This document shows, in pieces, positions 17,681 through 27,209 of a stretch of 64,000 nucleotides of DNA. Every line of letters starts with the position of its first letter. Position 1 is the first letter of the stretch. Below the pieces are notes generated by a model. It made no database searches, was not told where the DNA came from, and worked only from the letters and a program-made list of their open reading frames with translations. The DNA comes from Gemmiger formicilis (GTDB taxonomy: Bacteria > Bacillota > Clostridia > Oscillospirales > Ruminococcaceae), in NCBI RefSeq assembly GCF_018784445.1, contig NZ_WQOH01000005.1, positions 1 through 64,000 of the forward strand, given 5' to 3'. Position numbers and translations under genes: made by a program.

Positions 17681-18502
17681 ATGAGCGAATGTACCCACGA
17701 TTGCAGCAGCTGCAGTGCCAGCTGTGACCACCGCGCACCGCAGCATGAGCCGCCGCACGAGCGCAGCCGTATCCAAAAAGTGATCGGCGTCGTTTCCGGC
17801 AAGGGCGGCGTCGGCAAAAGCATGACCAGCGCAATGCTGGCCGTCTCGATGCGCCGCCTCGGCTTCAAGGCCGGCGTGCTGGACGCTGACATCACCGGTC
17901 CTTCCATCCCCCGCCTGTTCGGCGTCAAGGGTCCCGCCACCGGCGACGGCACCAGCATCAATCCGGTTTGCAGCCGCACCGGCGTGGAAATTATGAGCAT
18001 CAACCTTCTGCTTGATGACCCCGAGGCCCCCGTTGTCTGGCGCGGCCCCGTCATTGCGGGCGCTGTCAAGCAGTTCTGGCAGGAGGTCGTGTGGGACGTT
18101 GACTTTCTCTTCGTCGATATGCCCCCGGGAACCGGCGATGTGCCGCTGACCGTCTTCCAGACGCTGCCGGTGGACGGCATCGTCATCGTGTCCAGCCCGC
18201 AGGAACTGGTCGGCATGATCGTCGGCAAAGCCGTCCAGATGGCCCAGATGATGCACGTGCCCATCCTCGGCTTGGTCGAGAACATGAGCTACGCCGTCTG
18301 CCCCGACTGCGGCAAGCATATCAACGTGTTTGGCGACAGCCATGTGGACGAGATTGCCGACAAGTACAAGCTGCCGGTGCTGGCGAAAATGCCCATCGAT
18401 CCCGAGCTTGCCAAGGAGGCCGACGCGGGCATGATCGAGGTCTTTGCGGGTGATTACCTCGACAATGCAGCCCGGACCGTGGCAAAGCTGCTGAAGAAGT
18501 AA
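17681..18502 (+). CDS. Mrp/NBP35-family iron-sulfur carrier ATPase
   Basis: A 273-residue P-loop ATPase of the ApbC/Mrp group, which carries and transfers iron-sulfur clusters in the cytoplasm. The N-terminus has a cysteine cluster (CTHDCSSCSASC), as in NBP35-like proteins. The deviant Walker A is GKGGVGKS, followed by DADITGPSIPRL and VDMPPGTGDVPLT. A CPDC pair near residue 207 is the expected bridging cluster site at the dimer interface. It starts at ATG 17681 behind AAAGGAG and is followed closely by mscL. Confidence 0.92.
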   Translation: MSECTHDCSSCSASCDHRAPQHEPPHERSRIQKVIGVVSGKGGVGKSMTSAMLAVSMRRLGFKAGVLDADITGPSIPRLFGVKGPATGDGTSINPVCSRTGVEIMSINLLLDDPEAPVVWRGPVIAGAVKQFWQEVVWDVDFLFVDMPPGTGDVPLTVFQTLPVDGIVIVSSPQELVGMIVGKAVQMAQMMHVPILGLVENMSYAVCPDCGKHINVFGDSHVDEIADKYKLPVLAKMPIDPELAKEADAGMIEVFAGDYLDNAARTVAKLLKK

Positions 18503-18539
18503 AACGCTGCGGCGTTAACTTTTGAGGAGGTACCTACTT

Positions 18540-18962
18540 ATGAAAAAGTTCTTTGAAGAGTTCAAAGCCTTCGCCCTGAAGGGCAACATGATGGATATGG
18601 CCATCGGTGTTATCATCGGCGGTGCGTTCTCCACGCTGGTCACTTCCCTGACCGACAACCTCATCAGCCCCATCCTGGGCATTTTGGGCAAGGTGAACTT
18701 TGACGCCATGATGTGGGACGTTTTCGGCGATGGCAAGCTGGTTTTTAAGTATGGTGCCTTTATCACGGCTGTCATCAACTTCCTGATCATGGCTTTTGTG
18801 CTGTTCTGCATCGTCAAAGCCATGAACAAACTGATGGAGGTGGGCAAGCACGAGGAAGCCGCCCCCGCTGAGCCGGAGGCCCCCGCCGCCCCCACGCAGG
18901 AAGAGCTGCTGGCCGACATCCTTGCTGAGCTGAAAAAGCAGAACGAGGAAAAAACGGCGTAA
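18540..18962 (+). CDS. mscL: Large-conductance mechanosensitive channel
   Basis: Opens under membrane tension to release solutes during osmotic downshock. The 140-residue protein starts with MKKFFEEFKAFALKGNMMDMAIGVIIGGAF, the characteristic N-terminal helix and first membrane helix. A second membrane helix follows (ITAVINFLIMAFVLFCIVK). The tail is acidic, Ala/Pro-rich, and ends in the amphipathic LLADILAELKKQ helix. ATG 18540 follows GAGGAGG. Confidence 0.95.
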   Translation: MKKFFEEFKAFALKGNMMDMAIGVIIGGAFSTLVTSLTDNLISPILGILGKVNFDAMMWDVFGDGKLVFKYGAFITAVINFLIMAFVLFCIVKAMNKLMEVGKHEEAAPAEPEAPAAPTQEELLADILAELKKQNEEKTA

Positions 18963-18979
18963 TTTTCGCTTTATTACCA

Positions 18980-19022
18980 ACAACAGCGCAGAGCCAGTGC
19001 AGCCCTGCGCTGTTGTGTTTTT
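18980..19022 (+). terminator. Terminator of mscL
   Basis: ACAACAGCGCAG pairs with CTGCGCTGTTGT and is followed by GTTTTTT. A second hairpin, CCTCCCTTGTCAAAGGGAGG (19053-19072), matches the one at 6641 and precedes CTTTCTT. Confidence 0.85.
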
Positions 19023-19175
19023 TAGAGAATGGTGAACCAGCTGCCGGAGTAGAGCCTCCCTTGTCAAAGGGAGGCTTTCTTATCGCTCGCGGCTTAATTT
19101 TATTAAGTTTAAACTTCTATAATGAAATTTTCAAACGTTTTGCGCTTAATTTCCGTAAAATCTTCTGCTTTAGGA

Positions 19176-19204
19176 TTGTAAAGCGCCTGGTTCTATGGTA
19201 TGAT
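19176..19204 (+). promoter_or_regulatory. Sigma-70 type promoter of gltBD
   Basis: TTGTAA (19176-19181) and TATGAT (19199-19204) are 17 bp apart. The predicted transcript start is near 19211, giving a leader of about 127 nt. Confidence 0.75.
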
Positions 19205-19216
19205 GCAGGCAAGAAC

Positions 19217-19268
19217 AAAGACGTTCCCACAAGGGGCTTATACGCCCCTTCGGGGACGTCTTTTTTGT
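19217..19268 (+). promoter_or_regulatory. Leader terminator (candidate attenuator) before gltB
   Basis: AGACGTTCCC pairs with GGGGACGTCT, with an inner AAGGGGC/GCCCCTT stem and loop TTATAC, followed by TTTTTTGTT. It lies between the gltB promoter and start codon and begins only a few bases after the likely transcript start. Conditional termination is inferred. Confidence 0.65.
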
Positions 19269-19337
19269 TACCCCAAAGGCCGCAGCGTTATGTGCGTAGC
19301 TGCGTTTCTTTTGCATTGGGAAAGGAGCAGACAAGGC

Positions 19338-22300
19338 ATGGAAAACTTTACCGAGCGCAGCACCCCCGCCGGGCTGTACAGCCCGCAGTTTGAGCATGAC
19401 AACTGCGGCATTGGTGCCGTGGTGGATATCAAGGGGCGCAAGAGCCACAAAACCATTGATGATGCACTGCAAATCGTGGAGCATCTCGAACACCGCGCAG
19501 GCAAGGACGCCGAGGGCAAGACCGGCGACGGCGTCGGTATCTTAACGCAGATCAGCGACAAATTTTTCCAGAAAGCGGCGGCCGAGCTGGGCCTGGAAAT
19601 CGGCAAAGAGCGGGAATACGGCATTGGTATGTTCTTTTTCCCGCAGGATGAACTCAAGCGCAACCAAGCCAAAAAGTTGTTTGAGATCGTCTGCAAAAAA
19701 GAGGGGCTTCCCTTCTTAGGCTGGCGCGAAGTCCCCACCTGCCCCGTGGTGCTGGGCCACAAGGCCATTGCCTGTATGCCTAGCATCTGGCAGGGCTTTG
19801 TGGGCAAGCCGCAGCGCGTAGAGGCGGGCATTGCCTTTGACCGCCGCCTGTATGTCGCCCGCCGCGTGTTTGAGCAGTCCAGCCCCGACACCTACGTTTG
19901 CAGCCTGTCCAGCCGGACCATCGTATATAAAGGTATGTTCCTCGTCAAGGAGCTGCGCCTGTTCTATCCCGACTTGCAGGATACCGACTACGAGTCCGCC
20001 ATCGGTATGGTACACAGCCGCTTCTCCACCAACACCGCCCCCAGCTGGAACCGCGCCCACCCCAACCGCTTTATCCTGCACAACGGCGAGATCAACACCA
20101 TCCGCGGCAACGTGGACACGATGCTGGCCCGCGAGGAGACCATCGGCTCCAATTACTTAAAGGACGATATGACGAAGGTTCTGCCCATCGTCAACCAGGG
20201 AGGCTCTGACTCTGCCCAGCTGGACAACACCCTGGAATTTATGGTCATGAACGGCATGGATCTGCCGCTGGCCGTCATGGTGACCATCCCCGAGCCTTGG
20301 GACAACAACAAATCCATGGACCCGAAGAAGCGTGATTTCTACCAGTATTACGCCACGATGCTGGAGCCGTGGGACGGCCCCGCCAGCATCCTGTTCAGCG
20401 ACGGCGACATCATGGGCGCGGTGCTGGACCGCAACGGCCTGCGTCCCAGCCGGTACTACATCACGAAGGACGGCCGCCTGATTTTGTCCAGCGAGGTCGG
20501 CGTGCTGGATATCCCTGCTGACGAGGTCGTGCGCAAGGACCGCCTGCGCCCCGGCAAGATGCTGTTGGTGGACACCGTCAAGGGCGAGCTGGTGGACGAC
20601 GAAAAGCTGAAGGCCGACTACGCCAGCCGCCAACCCTACGGCGAGTGGCTGGACCGCAACCTGGTTCCGCTGTCCAGCTTGAAGGTGCCCAACAAGAAGG
20701 TGCCCAGCTACACGAAAGACCAGCTCGTCCAGCTGCAAAAGGCCTTCGGCTACCGGTATGAGGACGTATCTACGATCATTCTGCCGATGGCGAAGAACGG
20801 CGGCGAGCCTGCCGGGGCCATGGGCAGCGATACCCCGCTGGCCGTTTTGAGCCACACGCGCCCGAGTTTGAGCGAGTACTTCAAGCAGATGTTCGCCCAG
20901 GTCACGAACCCGCCCATCGATGCCCTGCGCGAGAAGATCGTCACTTCCACCACCGTATATGTCGGTGCCCAGGGCAATTTGCTGGAAGAGGACGCCGACA
21001 ACTGCAAGGTGCTGAAAATCGAGAACCCGATTCTGACCGAGACTGATCTGCTCAAAATCAAGGCGATGGATGTGCCCGGCTTCAAGGTCGTGACGCTGTC
21101 TATCTGCTACTACAAGAACACTGACCTGGAAAAGGCCATTGACCGCCTGTTTGTCGATGTGGACCGCGCCTACCGCGACGGTGCCAACATCCTGATTTTG
21201 TCCGACCGCGACATTGACGAGTACCACGTCGCCATCCCCAGCCTTTTGGCTGTGGGCGCAGTCAGCAAGTACCTGGTCCGCACCCGCAAGCGCACGGCTA
21301 TGGCGCTGATTCTGGAAAGCGGCGAGCCGCGCCTGGTGCATGACTTTGCAACGCTCTTGGGCTACGGCGCAGCGGCCATCAACCCGTACCTGGCGCAGGA
21401 GACCATCGGCGGGCTGATTTCCGACGGCCTGCTCGACAAAGATTACTATGCCGCCGTCGAGGATTACAACAAGGCCGTCCTCGCGGGCATTGTCAAAATC
21501 GCGTCCAAGATGGGCATTTCCACCATCCAGTCCTACGCGGGCAGCCAGATTTTTGAAGCGCTGGGCATCTCAAAAGAGGTCGTGGACAAATACTTTACGA
21601 ACACCGTCTCCCGCGTGGGCGGCATCACGATCCAGGATATCCAGAAGGATCTGGAAGCCCGCCATCAGGAAGCCTTTGACCCCCTGGGCCTGGATATCAA
21701 CCGCGAACTGCCCAGCCTGGGTGCACACAAGTTCCGCGGCGGCCCCGCAGCCGAGCAGCATCTCTACAACCCGCAGACCATCCACCTGCTGCAGCAGGCC
21801 TGCTGGACCGGCAATTACGACACGTTCAAGCAGTACACCGCAGCTGCCGCCAATGAGAACGGCGACGCCATGCACCTGCGCAGCCTGCTGGATTTCAACT
21901 ACCCCGAACAGGGTGTGTCCCTGGACGAGGTCGAGAGCGTCGATTCCATCGTGAAGCGCTTCAAGACCGCCGCCATGAGCTACGGTGCACTGTCTGAGGA
22001 AGCCCACGAATGCATGGCCATCGCTATGAACCGCCTGGGCGGTAAATCCAACACCGGCGAGGGCGGCGAGGCCGAGGACCGCTTCGGTACCGAGCGCAAC
22101 TCCGCCATCAAGCAGGTAGCGTCCGCCCGCTTCGGCGTGACGAGCAAGTATCTCGTCTCCGCCAGCGAAATCCAAATCAAGATGGCCCAGGGTGCGAAGC
22201 CCGGCGAGGGCGGCCAGCTGCCCGGCGGCAAGGTCTACCCCTGGGTCGCTAAGACCCGCAACTCCACCACTGGTGTGGGCCTTATCTCTCCCCCGCCGCA

Positions 22301-23888
22301 CCACGATATCTATTCCATTGAAGATCTGGCCCAGCTGATTTACGACCTGAAGTGCTCCAACCGCAAGGCCGCTATCAATGTCAAGCTGGTCAGCGAGGCC
22401 GGGGTCGGCACAATCGCCGCAGGCGTTGCCAAGGCAGGCGCGGAGGTCATCCTGATTTCCGGCTTTGACGGCGGCACCGGCGCAGCGCCCCGCAACTCCA
22501 TTCACAACGCAGGCTTGCCTTGGGAGCTGGGCATTGCCGAGGCGCACCAGTGCCTCATCATGAACGGCCTGCGCAGCCGCGTCCGCATCGAGGCCGACAG
22601 CAAGCTGATGAGCGGCCGCGACGTTGCCATCGCCGCTCTGCTGGGTGCCGAGGAATTTGGTTTCGGCACCGGGCCACTGGTGGCCATGGGCTGCGTCATG
22701 ATGCGCGTCTGCAATCTGGACACCTGCCCCATGGGCATCTGCACCCAGAACCCCGAGCTGCGCAAGCGCTTCAAGGGCAAGCCCGAGTACATCATGAACT
22801 TCATGCGCTTCATGGCCGAGGATCTGCGTGAGTATATGGCAAAGCTCGGCGTGCGCACCGTTGATGAACTCGTCGGCCGCACCGACCTGTTGAAGGTCAA
22901 GGCCGTGCCCGCAGGTTCCCGCGCCAGCGAGATGGATCTTTCGGCCCTCTTGCAGAACCCCTTGGTCGAGAACTCCAACGTACATTTCAACGCGAAGGAT
23001 GTCTACAACTTCCAACTGGAAAAGACGCCCGACATGAAGGTGCTGATGAAGAAGTTCAAGAAGAATTTCGATTCCGCCGAGCCGAAGCCCAGCACCGTTA
23101 CGCTGGATGTCGGCAACACCGACCGCGCCTTCGGCACGATCTTCGGCAGTGAAATCACCGCCAAGTTCGGCAACACCTTACCGGAAGATACCTTCCATGT
23201 CGTCTGCCACGGCTACGGCGGCCAGAGCTTTGGCGCGTTCATCCCCCAGGGCCTGACGCTGGAACTGGTCGGCGACGCCAACGACTACCTTGGCAAGGGC
23301 CTGTCTGGCGGCAAGCTCGTCGTCTATCCGCCGAAGGATGCCGCCTTTGACCGCAGCGAGAACATTGTCATCGGCAACGTGGCGCTCTACGGCGCAACCG
23401 GCGGCAAGGCGTTCATCAACGGTGTTGCGGGCGAGCGCTTCTGCGTGCGCAATTCCGGCGGCGTGGCCGTCGTTGAGGGCGTGGGCGACCACGGCTGCGA
23501 GTACATGACCGGCGGCACGGTGGTCGTGCTTGGCAAGACCGGCAAAAACTTTGCAGCCGGCATGAGCGGGGGCATTGCCTATGTCCTCGATGAGGACTGG
23601 GACTTCTACCAGCGCGTCAACAAAGACATGGTAAGCCTGGAGCCCGTGGAGCATAAGTACGATGTATCGCTGTTAAAAGACCTGATCCGTGAGCACGTCG
23701 AACTGACCGGGTCGCCGCGCGGCAAGGAAATCCTCGACAACTTCGGCGAGTATCTGCCCAAGTTCAAGAAGGTCCTGCCCCACGACTACGACAAGATGCT
23801 GCGCCTGATTGCCCAGATGGAAGAGAAGGGCGAGGACAGCGAGCAGGCCCAAATCGAGGCGTTCTACGCCATGAAAAGCGCAAAGTAA
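19338..23888 (+). CDS. gltB: Glutamate synthase, large subunit
   Basis: Makes glutamate from glutamine and 2-oxoglutarate with gltD. The 1516-residue protein begins with a glutamine amidotransferase class II domain whose nucleophile would be the Cys of DNCGIGAVVD, after a propeptide of about 22 residues. The central and FMN-binding synthase domains follow (GGKSNTGEGGEAEDR, GAKPGEGGQLPGGKV). The 3Fe-4S cysteines lie in CNLDTCPMGICTQNPELR. The C-terminal beta-helix has GGxGG-type repeats. ATG 19338 follows AAAGGAG; a longer frame from 19200 would run through the leader terminator and was rejected. Confidence 0.97.
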   Translation: MENFTERSTPAGLYSPQFEHDNCGIGAVVDIKGRKSHKTIDDALQIVEHLEHRAGKDAEGKTGDGVGILTQISDKFFQKAAAELGLEIGKEREYGIGMFFFPQDELKRNQAKKLFEIVCKKEGLPFLGWREVPTCPVVLGHKAIACMPSIWQGFVGKPQRVEAGIAFDRRLYVARRVFEQSSPDTYVCSLSSRTIVYKGMFLVKELRLFYPDLQDTDYESAIGMVHSRFSTNTAPSWNRAHPNRFILHNGEINTIRGNVDTMLAREETIGSNYLKDDMTKVLPIVNQGGSDSAQLDNTLEFMVMNGMDLPLAVMVTIPEPWDNNKSMDPKKRDFYQYYATMLEPWDGPASILFSDGDIMGAVLDRNGLRPSRYYITKDGRLILSSEVGVLDIPADEVVRKDRLRPGKMLLVDTVKGELVDDEKLKADYASRQPYGEWLDRNLVPLSSLKVPNKKVPSYTKDQLVQLQKAFGYRYEDVSTIILPMAKNGGEPAGAMGSDTPLAVLSHTRPSLSEYFKQMFAQVTNPPIDALREKIVTSTTVYVGAQGNLLEEDADNCKVLKIENPILTETDLLKIKAMDVPGFKVVTLSICYYKNTDLEKAIDRLFVDVDRAYRDGANILILSDRDIDEYHVAIPSLLAVGAVSKYLVRTRKRTAMALILESGEPRLVHDFATLLGYGAAAINPYLAQETIGGLISDGLLDKDYYAAVEDYNKAVLAGIVKIASKMGISTIQSYAGSQIFEALGISKEVVDKYFTNTVSRVGGITIQDIQKDLEARHQEAFDPLGLDINRELPSLGAHKFRGGPAAEQHLYNPQTIHLLQQACWTGNYDTFKQYTAAAANENGDAMHLRSLLDFNYPEQGVSLDEVESVDSIVKRFKTAAMSYGALSEEAHECMAIAMNRLGGKSNTGEGGEAEDRFGTERNSAIKQVASARFGVTSKYLVSASEIQIKMAQGAKPGEGGQLPGGKVYPWVAKTRNSTTGVGLISPPPHHDIYSIEDLAQLIYDLKCSNRKAAINVKLVSEAGVGTIAAGVAKAGAEVILISGFDGGTGAAPRNSIHNAGLPWELGIAEAHQCLIMNGLRSRVRIEADSKLMSGRDVAIAALLGAEEFGFGTGPLVAMGCVMMRVCNLDTCPMGICTQNPELRKRFKGKPEYIMNFMRFMAEDLREYMAKLGVRTVDELVGRTDLLKVKAVPAGSRASEMDLSALLQNPLVENSNVHFNAKDVYNFQLEKTPDMKVLMKKFKKNFDSAEPKPSTVTLDVGNTDRAFGTIFGSEITAKFGNTLPEDTFHVVCHGYGGQSFGAFIPQGLTLELVGDANDYLGKGLSGGKLVVYPPKDAAFDRSENIVIGNVALYGATGGKAFINGVAGERFCVRNSGGVAVVEGVGDHGCEYMTGGTVVVLGKTGKNFAAGMSGGIAYVLDEDWDFYQRVNKDMVSLEPVEHKYDVSLLKDLIREHVELTGSPRGKEILDNFGEYLPKFKKVLPHDYDKMLRLIAQMEEKGEDSEQAQIEAFYAMKSAK

Positions 23889-23903
23889 GGGAGGCAGAGT
23901 ATC

Positions 23904-25376
23904 ATGGGCAAACCGACAGGATTTATCGAGATCGCGCGGCAGACCAGTTTAGAGCTGCCGCCCGAGGAGCGCATCCAGAATTTTAACGAGTTTCACGTCC
24001 CGCTGCATACCGACGAGCAGCAGGCCCAGGGCGCACGCTGCATGGACTGCGGCGTCCCCTTCTGCCAAAGCGGCGTCCAGCTGGGCGGTATGTTCAGCGG
24101 CTGCCCGCTGAATAACCTGATCCCCGAGTGGAACGACCTGGTCTACCAGGGCAAGTGGGATCTGGCCGTACACCGCCTGATTGCCACGAACCGCTACCCA
24201 GAGTTCACCAGCCGGGTCTGCCCCGCCCTGTGCGAAGCCGCCTGCACCTGTGGCAATGTCACCGGCGACCCGGTCACTGTCAAGGAGAACGAGCGTGCCA
24301 TCGTGGAATACGGCTACGAGAGCGGCGCGATCCATGCTGTGCCGCCCCCGGCCCGCACCGGCAAGACCGTGGCGGTTATTGGCGCAGGGCCTGCGGGCTT
24401 GTCCGTGGCGGATCTTTTGAACAAACGCGGCCACCGCGTGACCATTTACGAGCGCGAGGACCGCGCGGGCGGTCTGCTGATGTACGGCATCCCCAACATG
24501 AAGCTGGAAAAGTGGGTCATTGACCGCCGCGTGAAGATTTTGCAGGACGAGGGCATAGAGTTTATCTTTAATGCCGATGTCGGCAGCACCGTCAGCGCCG
24601 ACGAGCTGAAAGCCCGCTATGACGCCGTAGTGCTCTGCTGCGGGGCAAAGAAAGCCCGCGACATCACCGCGCCGGGCCGCGACGCCCAGGGCATCTACTT
24701 TGCCGTGGATTACCTGACCAGCGTGACCCGCAGTTTGCTGGATTCGAACTTTGCCGACGGCAAGGCTGTGAATGCCGCAGGCAAGAAAGTATTGGTCATT
24801 GGCGGCGGCGACACCGGCAACGACTGTGTGGGCACGGCCATTCGCCAGGGCTGCGAGAGCGTCATGCAGTTAGAAATGATGCCCTGCCCGCCCGCCGCCC
24901 GCGCCCCCGGCAACGATTGGCCGGAGTGGCCCCGCGTGCTGAAAACCGACTACGGCCAGCAGGAGGCCATCGCCAGGTTTGGCAGTGATCCCCGCGTCTA
25001 CCAGACAACGGTCAAAGAGTTCTACAAGAACGAGGCCGGGCAGGTCTGCGGTGCGCTGATCGCCAAGCTGAAAAGTGAGGTCGTCGATGGCCGACGCCAG
25101 ATGGTGCCCACTGGTGAGGAGTTCACCGTGGACTGCGATCTGGTCTTGATTGCCGCGGGCTTTACTGGGTGTGAAGCGTATGTGGCGGATGCGTTCGGCG
25201 TTGAGCTGACAAAGCGCGGCACCGTGGCCGATGTGAAATACGCCACCGCCGACCCGAAGGTGTTTGCCTGCGGCGATATGCGCCGCGGTCAGAGCCTGGT
25301 CGTGTGGGCGCTGCGCGAGGGCCGCGACACCGCCGCCGTGGTGGATGAAAAATTGATGGGGTATACGAACCTGTGA
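23904..25376 (+). CDS. gltD: Glutamate synthase, small subunit (NAD(P)H-dependent)
   Basis: Feeds electrons from NAD(P)H through FAD and 4Fe-4S clusters to the large subunit. The 490-residue protein has the N-terminal cluster cysteines (ARCMDCGVPFCQSG, CPLNNLIPEWN, CPALCEAACTCG). The FAD-binding site is VAVIGAGPAGLSVADLL and the pyridine-nucleotide site VLVIGGGDTGNDCVG. The C-terminal FAD motif includes VFACGDMRRGQSLVVWA. It starts 15 bp after gltB and forms one operon with it. Confidence 0.97.
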   Translation: MGKPTGFIEIARQTSLELPPEERIQNFNEFHVPLHTDEQQAQGARCMDCGVPFCQSGVQLGGMFSGCPLNNLIPEWNDLVYQGKWDLAVHRLIATNRYPEFTSRVCPALCEAACTCGNVTGDPVTVKENERAIVEYGYESGAIHAVPPPARTGKTVAVIGAGPAGLSVADLLNKRGHRVTIYEREDRAGGLLMYGIPNMKLEKWVIDRRVKILQDEGIEFIFNADVGSTVSADELKARYDAVVLCCGAKKARDITAPGRDAQGIYFAVDYLTSVTRSLLDSNFADGKAVNAAGKKVLVIGGGDTGNDCVGTAIRQGCESVMQLEMMPCPPAARAPGNDWPEWPRVLKTDYGQQEAIARFGSDPRVYQTTVKEFYKNEAGQVCGALIAKLKSEVVDGRRQMVPTGEEFTVDCDLVLIAAGFTGCEAYVADAFGVELTKRGTVADVKYATADPKVFACGDMRRGQSLVVWALREGRDTAAVVDEKLMGYTNL

Positions 25377-25402
25377 CCTACTTTCTTTGAAAAGAAAGTA
25401 GG
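25377..25402. repeat. CTTTCTTT/AAAGAAAG hairpin after gltD
   Basis: CCTACTTTCTTT and AAAGAAAGTAGG pair perfectly. A close relative is at 31062-31085. It may help end the gltBD transcript, although no clear T-run follows. Confidence 0.6.
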
Positions 25403-25442
25403 CAAAGAAACCTAAAACCTTAACCCATACATGGGCCGCCCC

Positions 25443-25529
25443 GTAGGGGCCGGGCATGCCCGGCCCTCCTGCCTTCCCGCAAACGCATATCTCCCATAAC
25501 GCCGCGGGCCGCACATGTGCGGCCCCTAC
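25443..25529. repeat. Family A repeat, copy 7
   Basis: Full-length copy in the 344-bp gap after gltD, which also contains the CTTTCTTT hairpin and a -10-like TATACT at 25684. Confidence 0.87.
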
Positions 25530-25720
25530 AAAGCGCCCCCGCAAAGCATCGGCCTTGCGGGGGTTTTTTTCTTGCAATTTCCTGCCCTATCCCCTATACT
25601 ATAACCACCTCCTGCCACGATTTTTAACATTTTCTCCGCCATCCTGTAAAATCATGTTGGTGTTCATTTTCTTCTGCTTTTGCTATACTTGTTAAAAATC
25701 ATAGCAAAGGTGTGACAAAT

Positions 25721-26803
25721 ATGAGAAAGCACTATCTCGACAACATCCGCTGGGCAACTGTGCTGCTGGTGGTTTTGTACCACGCCATTTTTATGTACAA
25801 CCATGTCGTGACGGCGGGTGTCGTGGGGCCGGTGACGGACTGTCGCTGGCAGGACGCGCTGCAATATCTGCTGTACCCATAGTTCATGGTCGTGCTGTTT
25901 CTGGTCAGCGGTGCGTCGGCGCGGTACGCGCTGGACAGCCGCAGCGGCAAGGCGTTTTTTGCAGAGCGCACGCGGAAATTGCTGGTTCCTTCCACGCTGG
26001 GACTGCTGGTGCTGGGCTGGGCGCAGGGGTATTTCAACGTGGCGTTCAGCCATGTGTTTGAAAATATCCTCTCCGGGGTGCCCGCACCGGTGCTCTATTT
26101 GATTATGACGGTATCGGGTATTGGCGTTCTCTGGACCTGCCATGTGCTGTGGGTCTGTGCCCTGGTACTGTTGGCCGTGCGCCGCATCGAGTGCGGGCGG
26201 CTGCTGGCAAGATGCGCGTCGCTCCCCTGCTGGGCCGTCGCAGCGCTGGGTGTGGCCGCCTGGGTGTCGGCCCAGGTGCTGAACCCGCCCATCATCCAGG
26301 TGTATCGGTTCGGCATCTACATTTTCAGCTATCTGGCTGGGTACTACGTCTTTTCGCAACCGCAGGTCATGGACACGCTGGCCCGCCGGGCACCGATTTT
26401 GTGCGCCGTGGCCGCCGCGCTGGGGCCGGTTTACCTCTGGCACAGTTGGGGCAAGAACTACGCCGTCGCTCCCAACGTGAACAGCCCCCTGGCCATCGCC
26501 TACGGCTGGGCGGCCTGCCTGGCTATCTTTGGCGGCATGAAGCGCTGGGGCGACCGCACCGGGCCTGTGGCCGCGTTCCTGGCGCGGCACAGTTTTGGGC
26601 TGTACGTCTGCCACTATCTGGCGCTGTCGGCGGCGGCCTATGGGCTGGTGTGCTGCCTGCACTGGCGCGGCGCGGTGGTATACCTGCTGTCCGCCGTAGC
26701 TGCCTACGGCGGCGGGCTGGCGCTGTATGCCGTGCTGCGCCATGTGCCGGTGGTGCGGTACTGTGTTTTCGGCATTAAAAAGGAGAAGCCTCATGTTTTG
26801 TGA
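25721..26803 (+). pseudogene. Acyltransferase 3 family membrane protein with in-frame amber codon
   Basis: Reading from ATG 25721 (RBS AAAGGTG) gives MRKHYLDNIRWATVLLVVLYH, the typical start of OafA-like membrane acyltransferases. Codon 54 is TAG (25880-25882) in ...LLYP-stop-FMVVLFLVSG, and the same frame continues for about 306 more residues with eight or nine membrane segments. A TGG to TAG change would explain it. The catalytic-type histidine region near the start is upstream of the stop, so the downstream piece alone is probably inactive. Re-initiation at Met 56 is possible. Confidence 0.8.
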
Positions 26804-27206
26804 TAACCTTGTCTCCCTGCGCAAATTACACGATCTATCGCAGGAAGAACTAGCTGACCGTCTGCAGGTCAGCCGCCAGACGCTCTCGAAATACGAGACC
26901 GGGGAAAGTCTGCCCGACATTGAGCGCTGCAAGCAGCTGGCGGAAATTTTCGGCGTCTCGCTGGACGATCTCGTCAACTATGACACCGCCGCTACCGGGC
27001 TGAACGTACCGCCCAAGGGCAGGCACGCCTTTGGGCTGGTCACGGTCGGCGATAAAGGGCAGATCGTAATACCGGCGAAGGCACGCAAGATTTTCAACAT
27101 CCAGCCCGGCGATAAGCTCATTGTCCTGGGCGACGAATCCCAGGGCCTGGCCCTGTTGAGCGAGAGAGATTTTTTGGCGATGGTACAGCAAATGCGAAAG
27201 GATTGA
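26793..27206 (+). CDS. XRE-family HTH fused to an AbrB/SpoVT DNA-binding domain
   Basis: A 137-residue regulator with two DNA-binding modules. An XRE helix-turn-helix comes first (residues 6-60: LRKLHDLSQEELADRLQVSRQTLSKYETG). A swapped-hairpin AbrB domain follows (LVTVGDKGQIVIPAKARKIFNIQPGDKLIVLG, about residues 82-115). ATG 26793 behind AGGAG overlaps the end of the acyltransferase frame. In related genomes such regulators often precede ABC transporter genes; here only a broken stub follows. Confidence 0.85.
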   Translation: MFCDNLVSLRKLHDLSQEELADRLQVSRQTLSKYETGESLPDIERCKQLAEIFGVSLDDLVNYDTAATGLNVPPKGRHAFGLVTVGDKGQIVIPAKARKIFNIQPGDKLIVLGDESQGLALLSERDFLAMVQQMRKD

Positions 27207-27209
27207 CCC

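Noticed and set aside
19217-19268. ANTAR-target or glutamine riboswitch before gltB
   Set aside because: The hairpin loop lacks the ANTAR A/G pattern and there is no second hairpin; no glutamine-riboswitch core was recognised.
19200-19337. N-terminal extension of GltB
   Set aside because: It would be translated across the leader terminator and -10 box; ATG 19338 has a good RBS and normal GltB propeptide length.
25880-25882. Amber codon as programmed pyrrolysine insertion
   Set aside because: No pylT/pyl genes or insertion signals are visible, and the position fits a Trp codon changed by one base.
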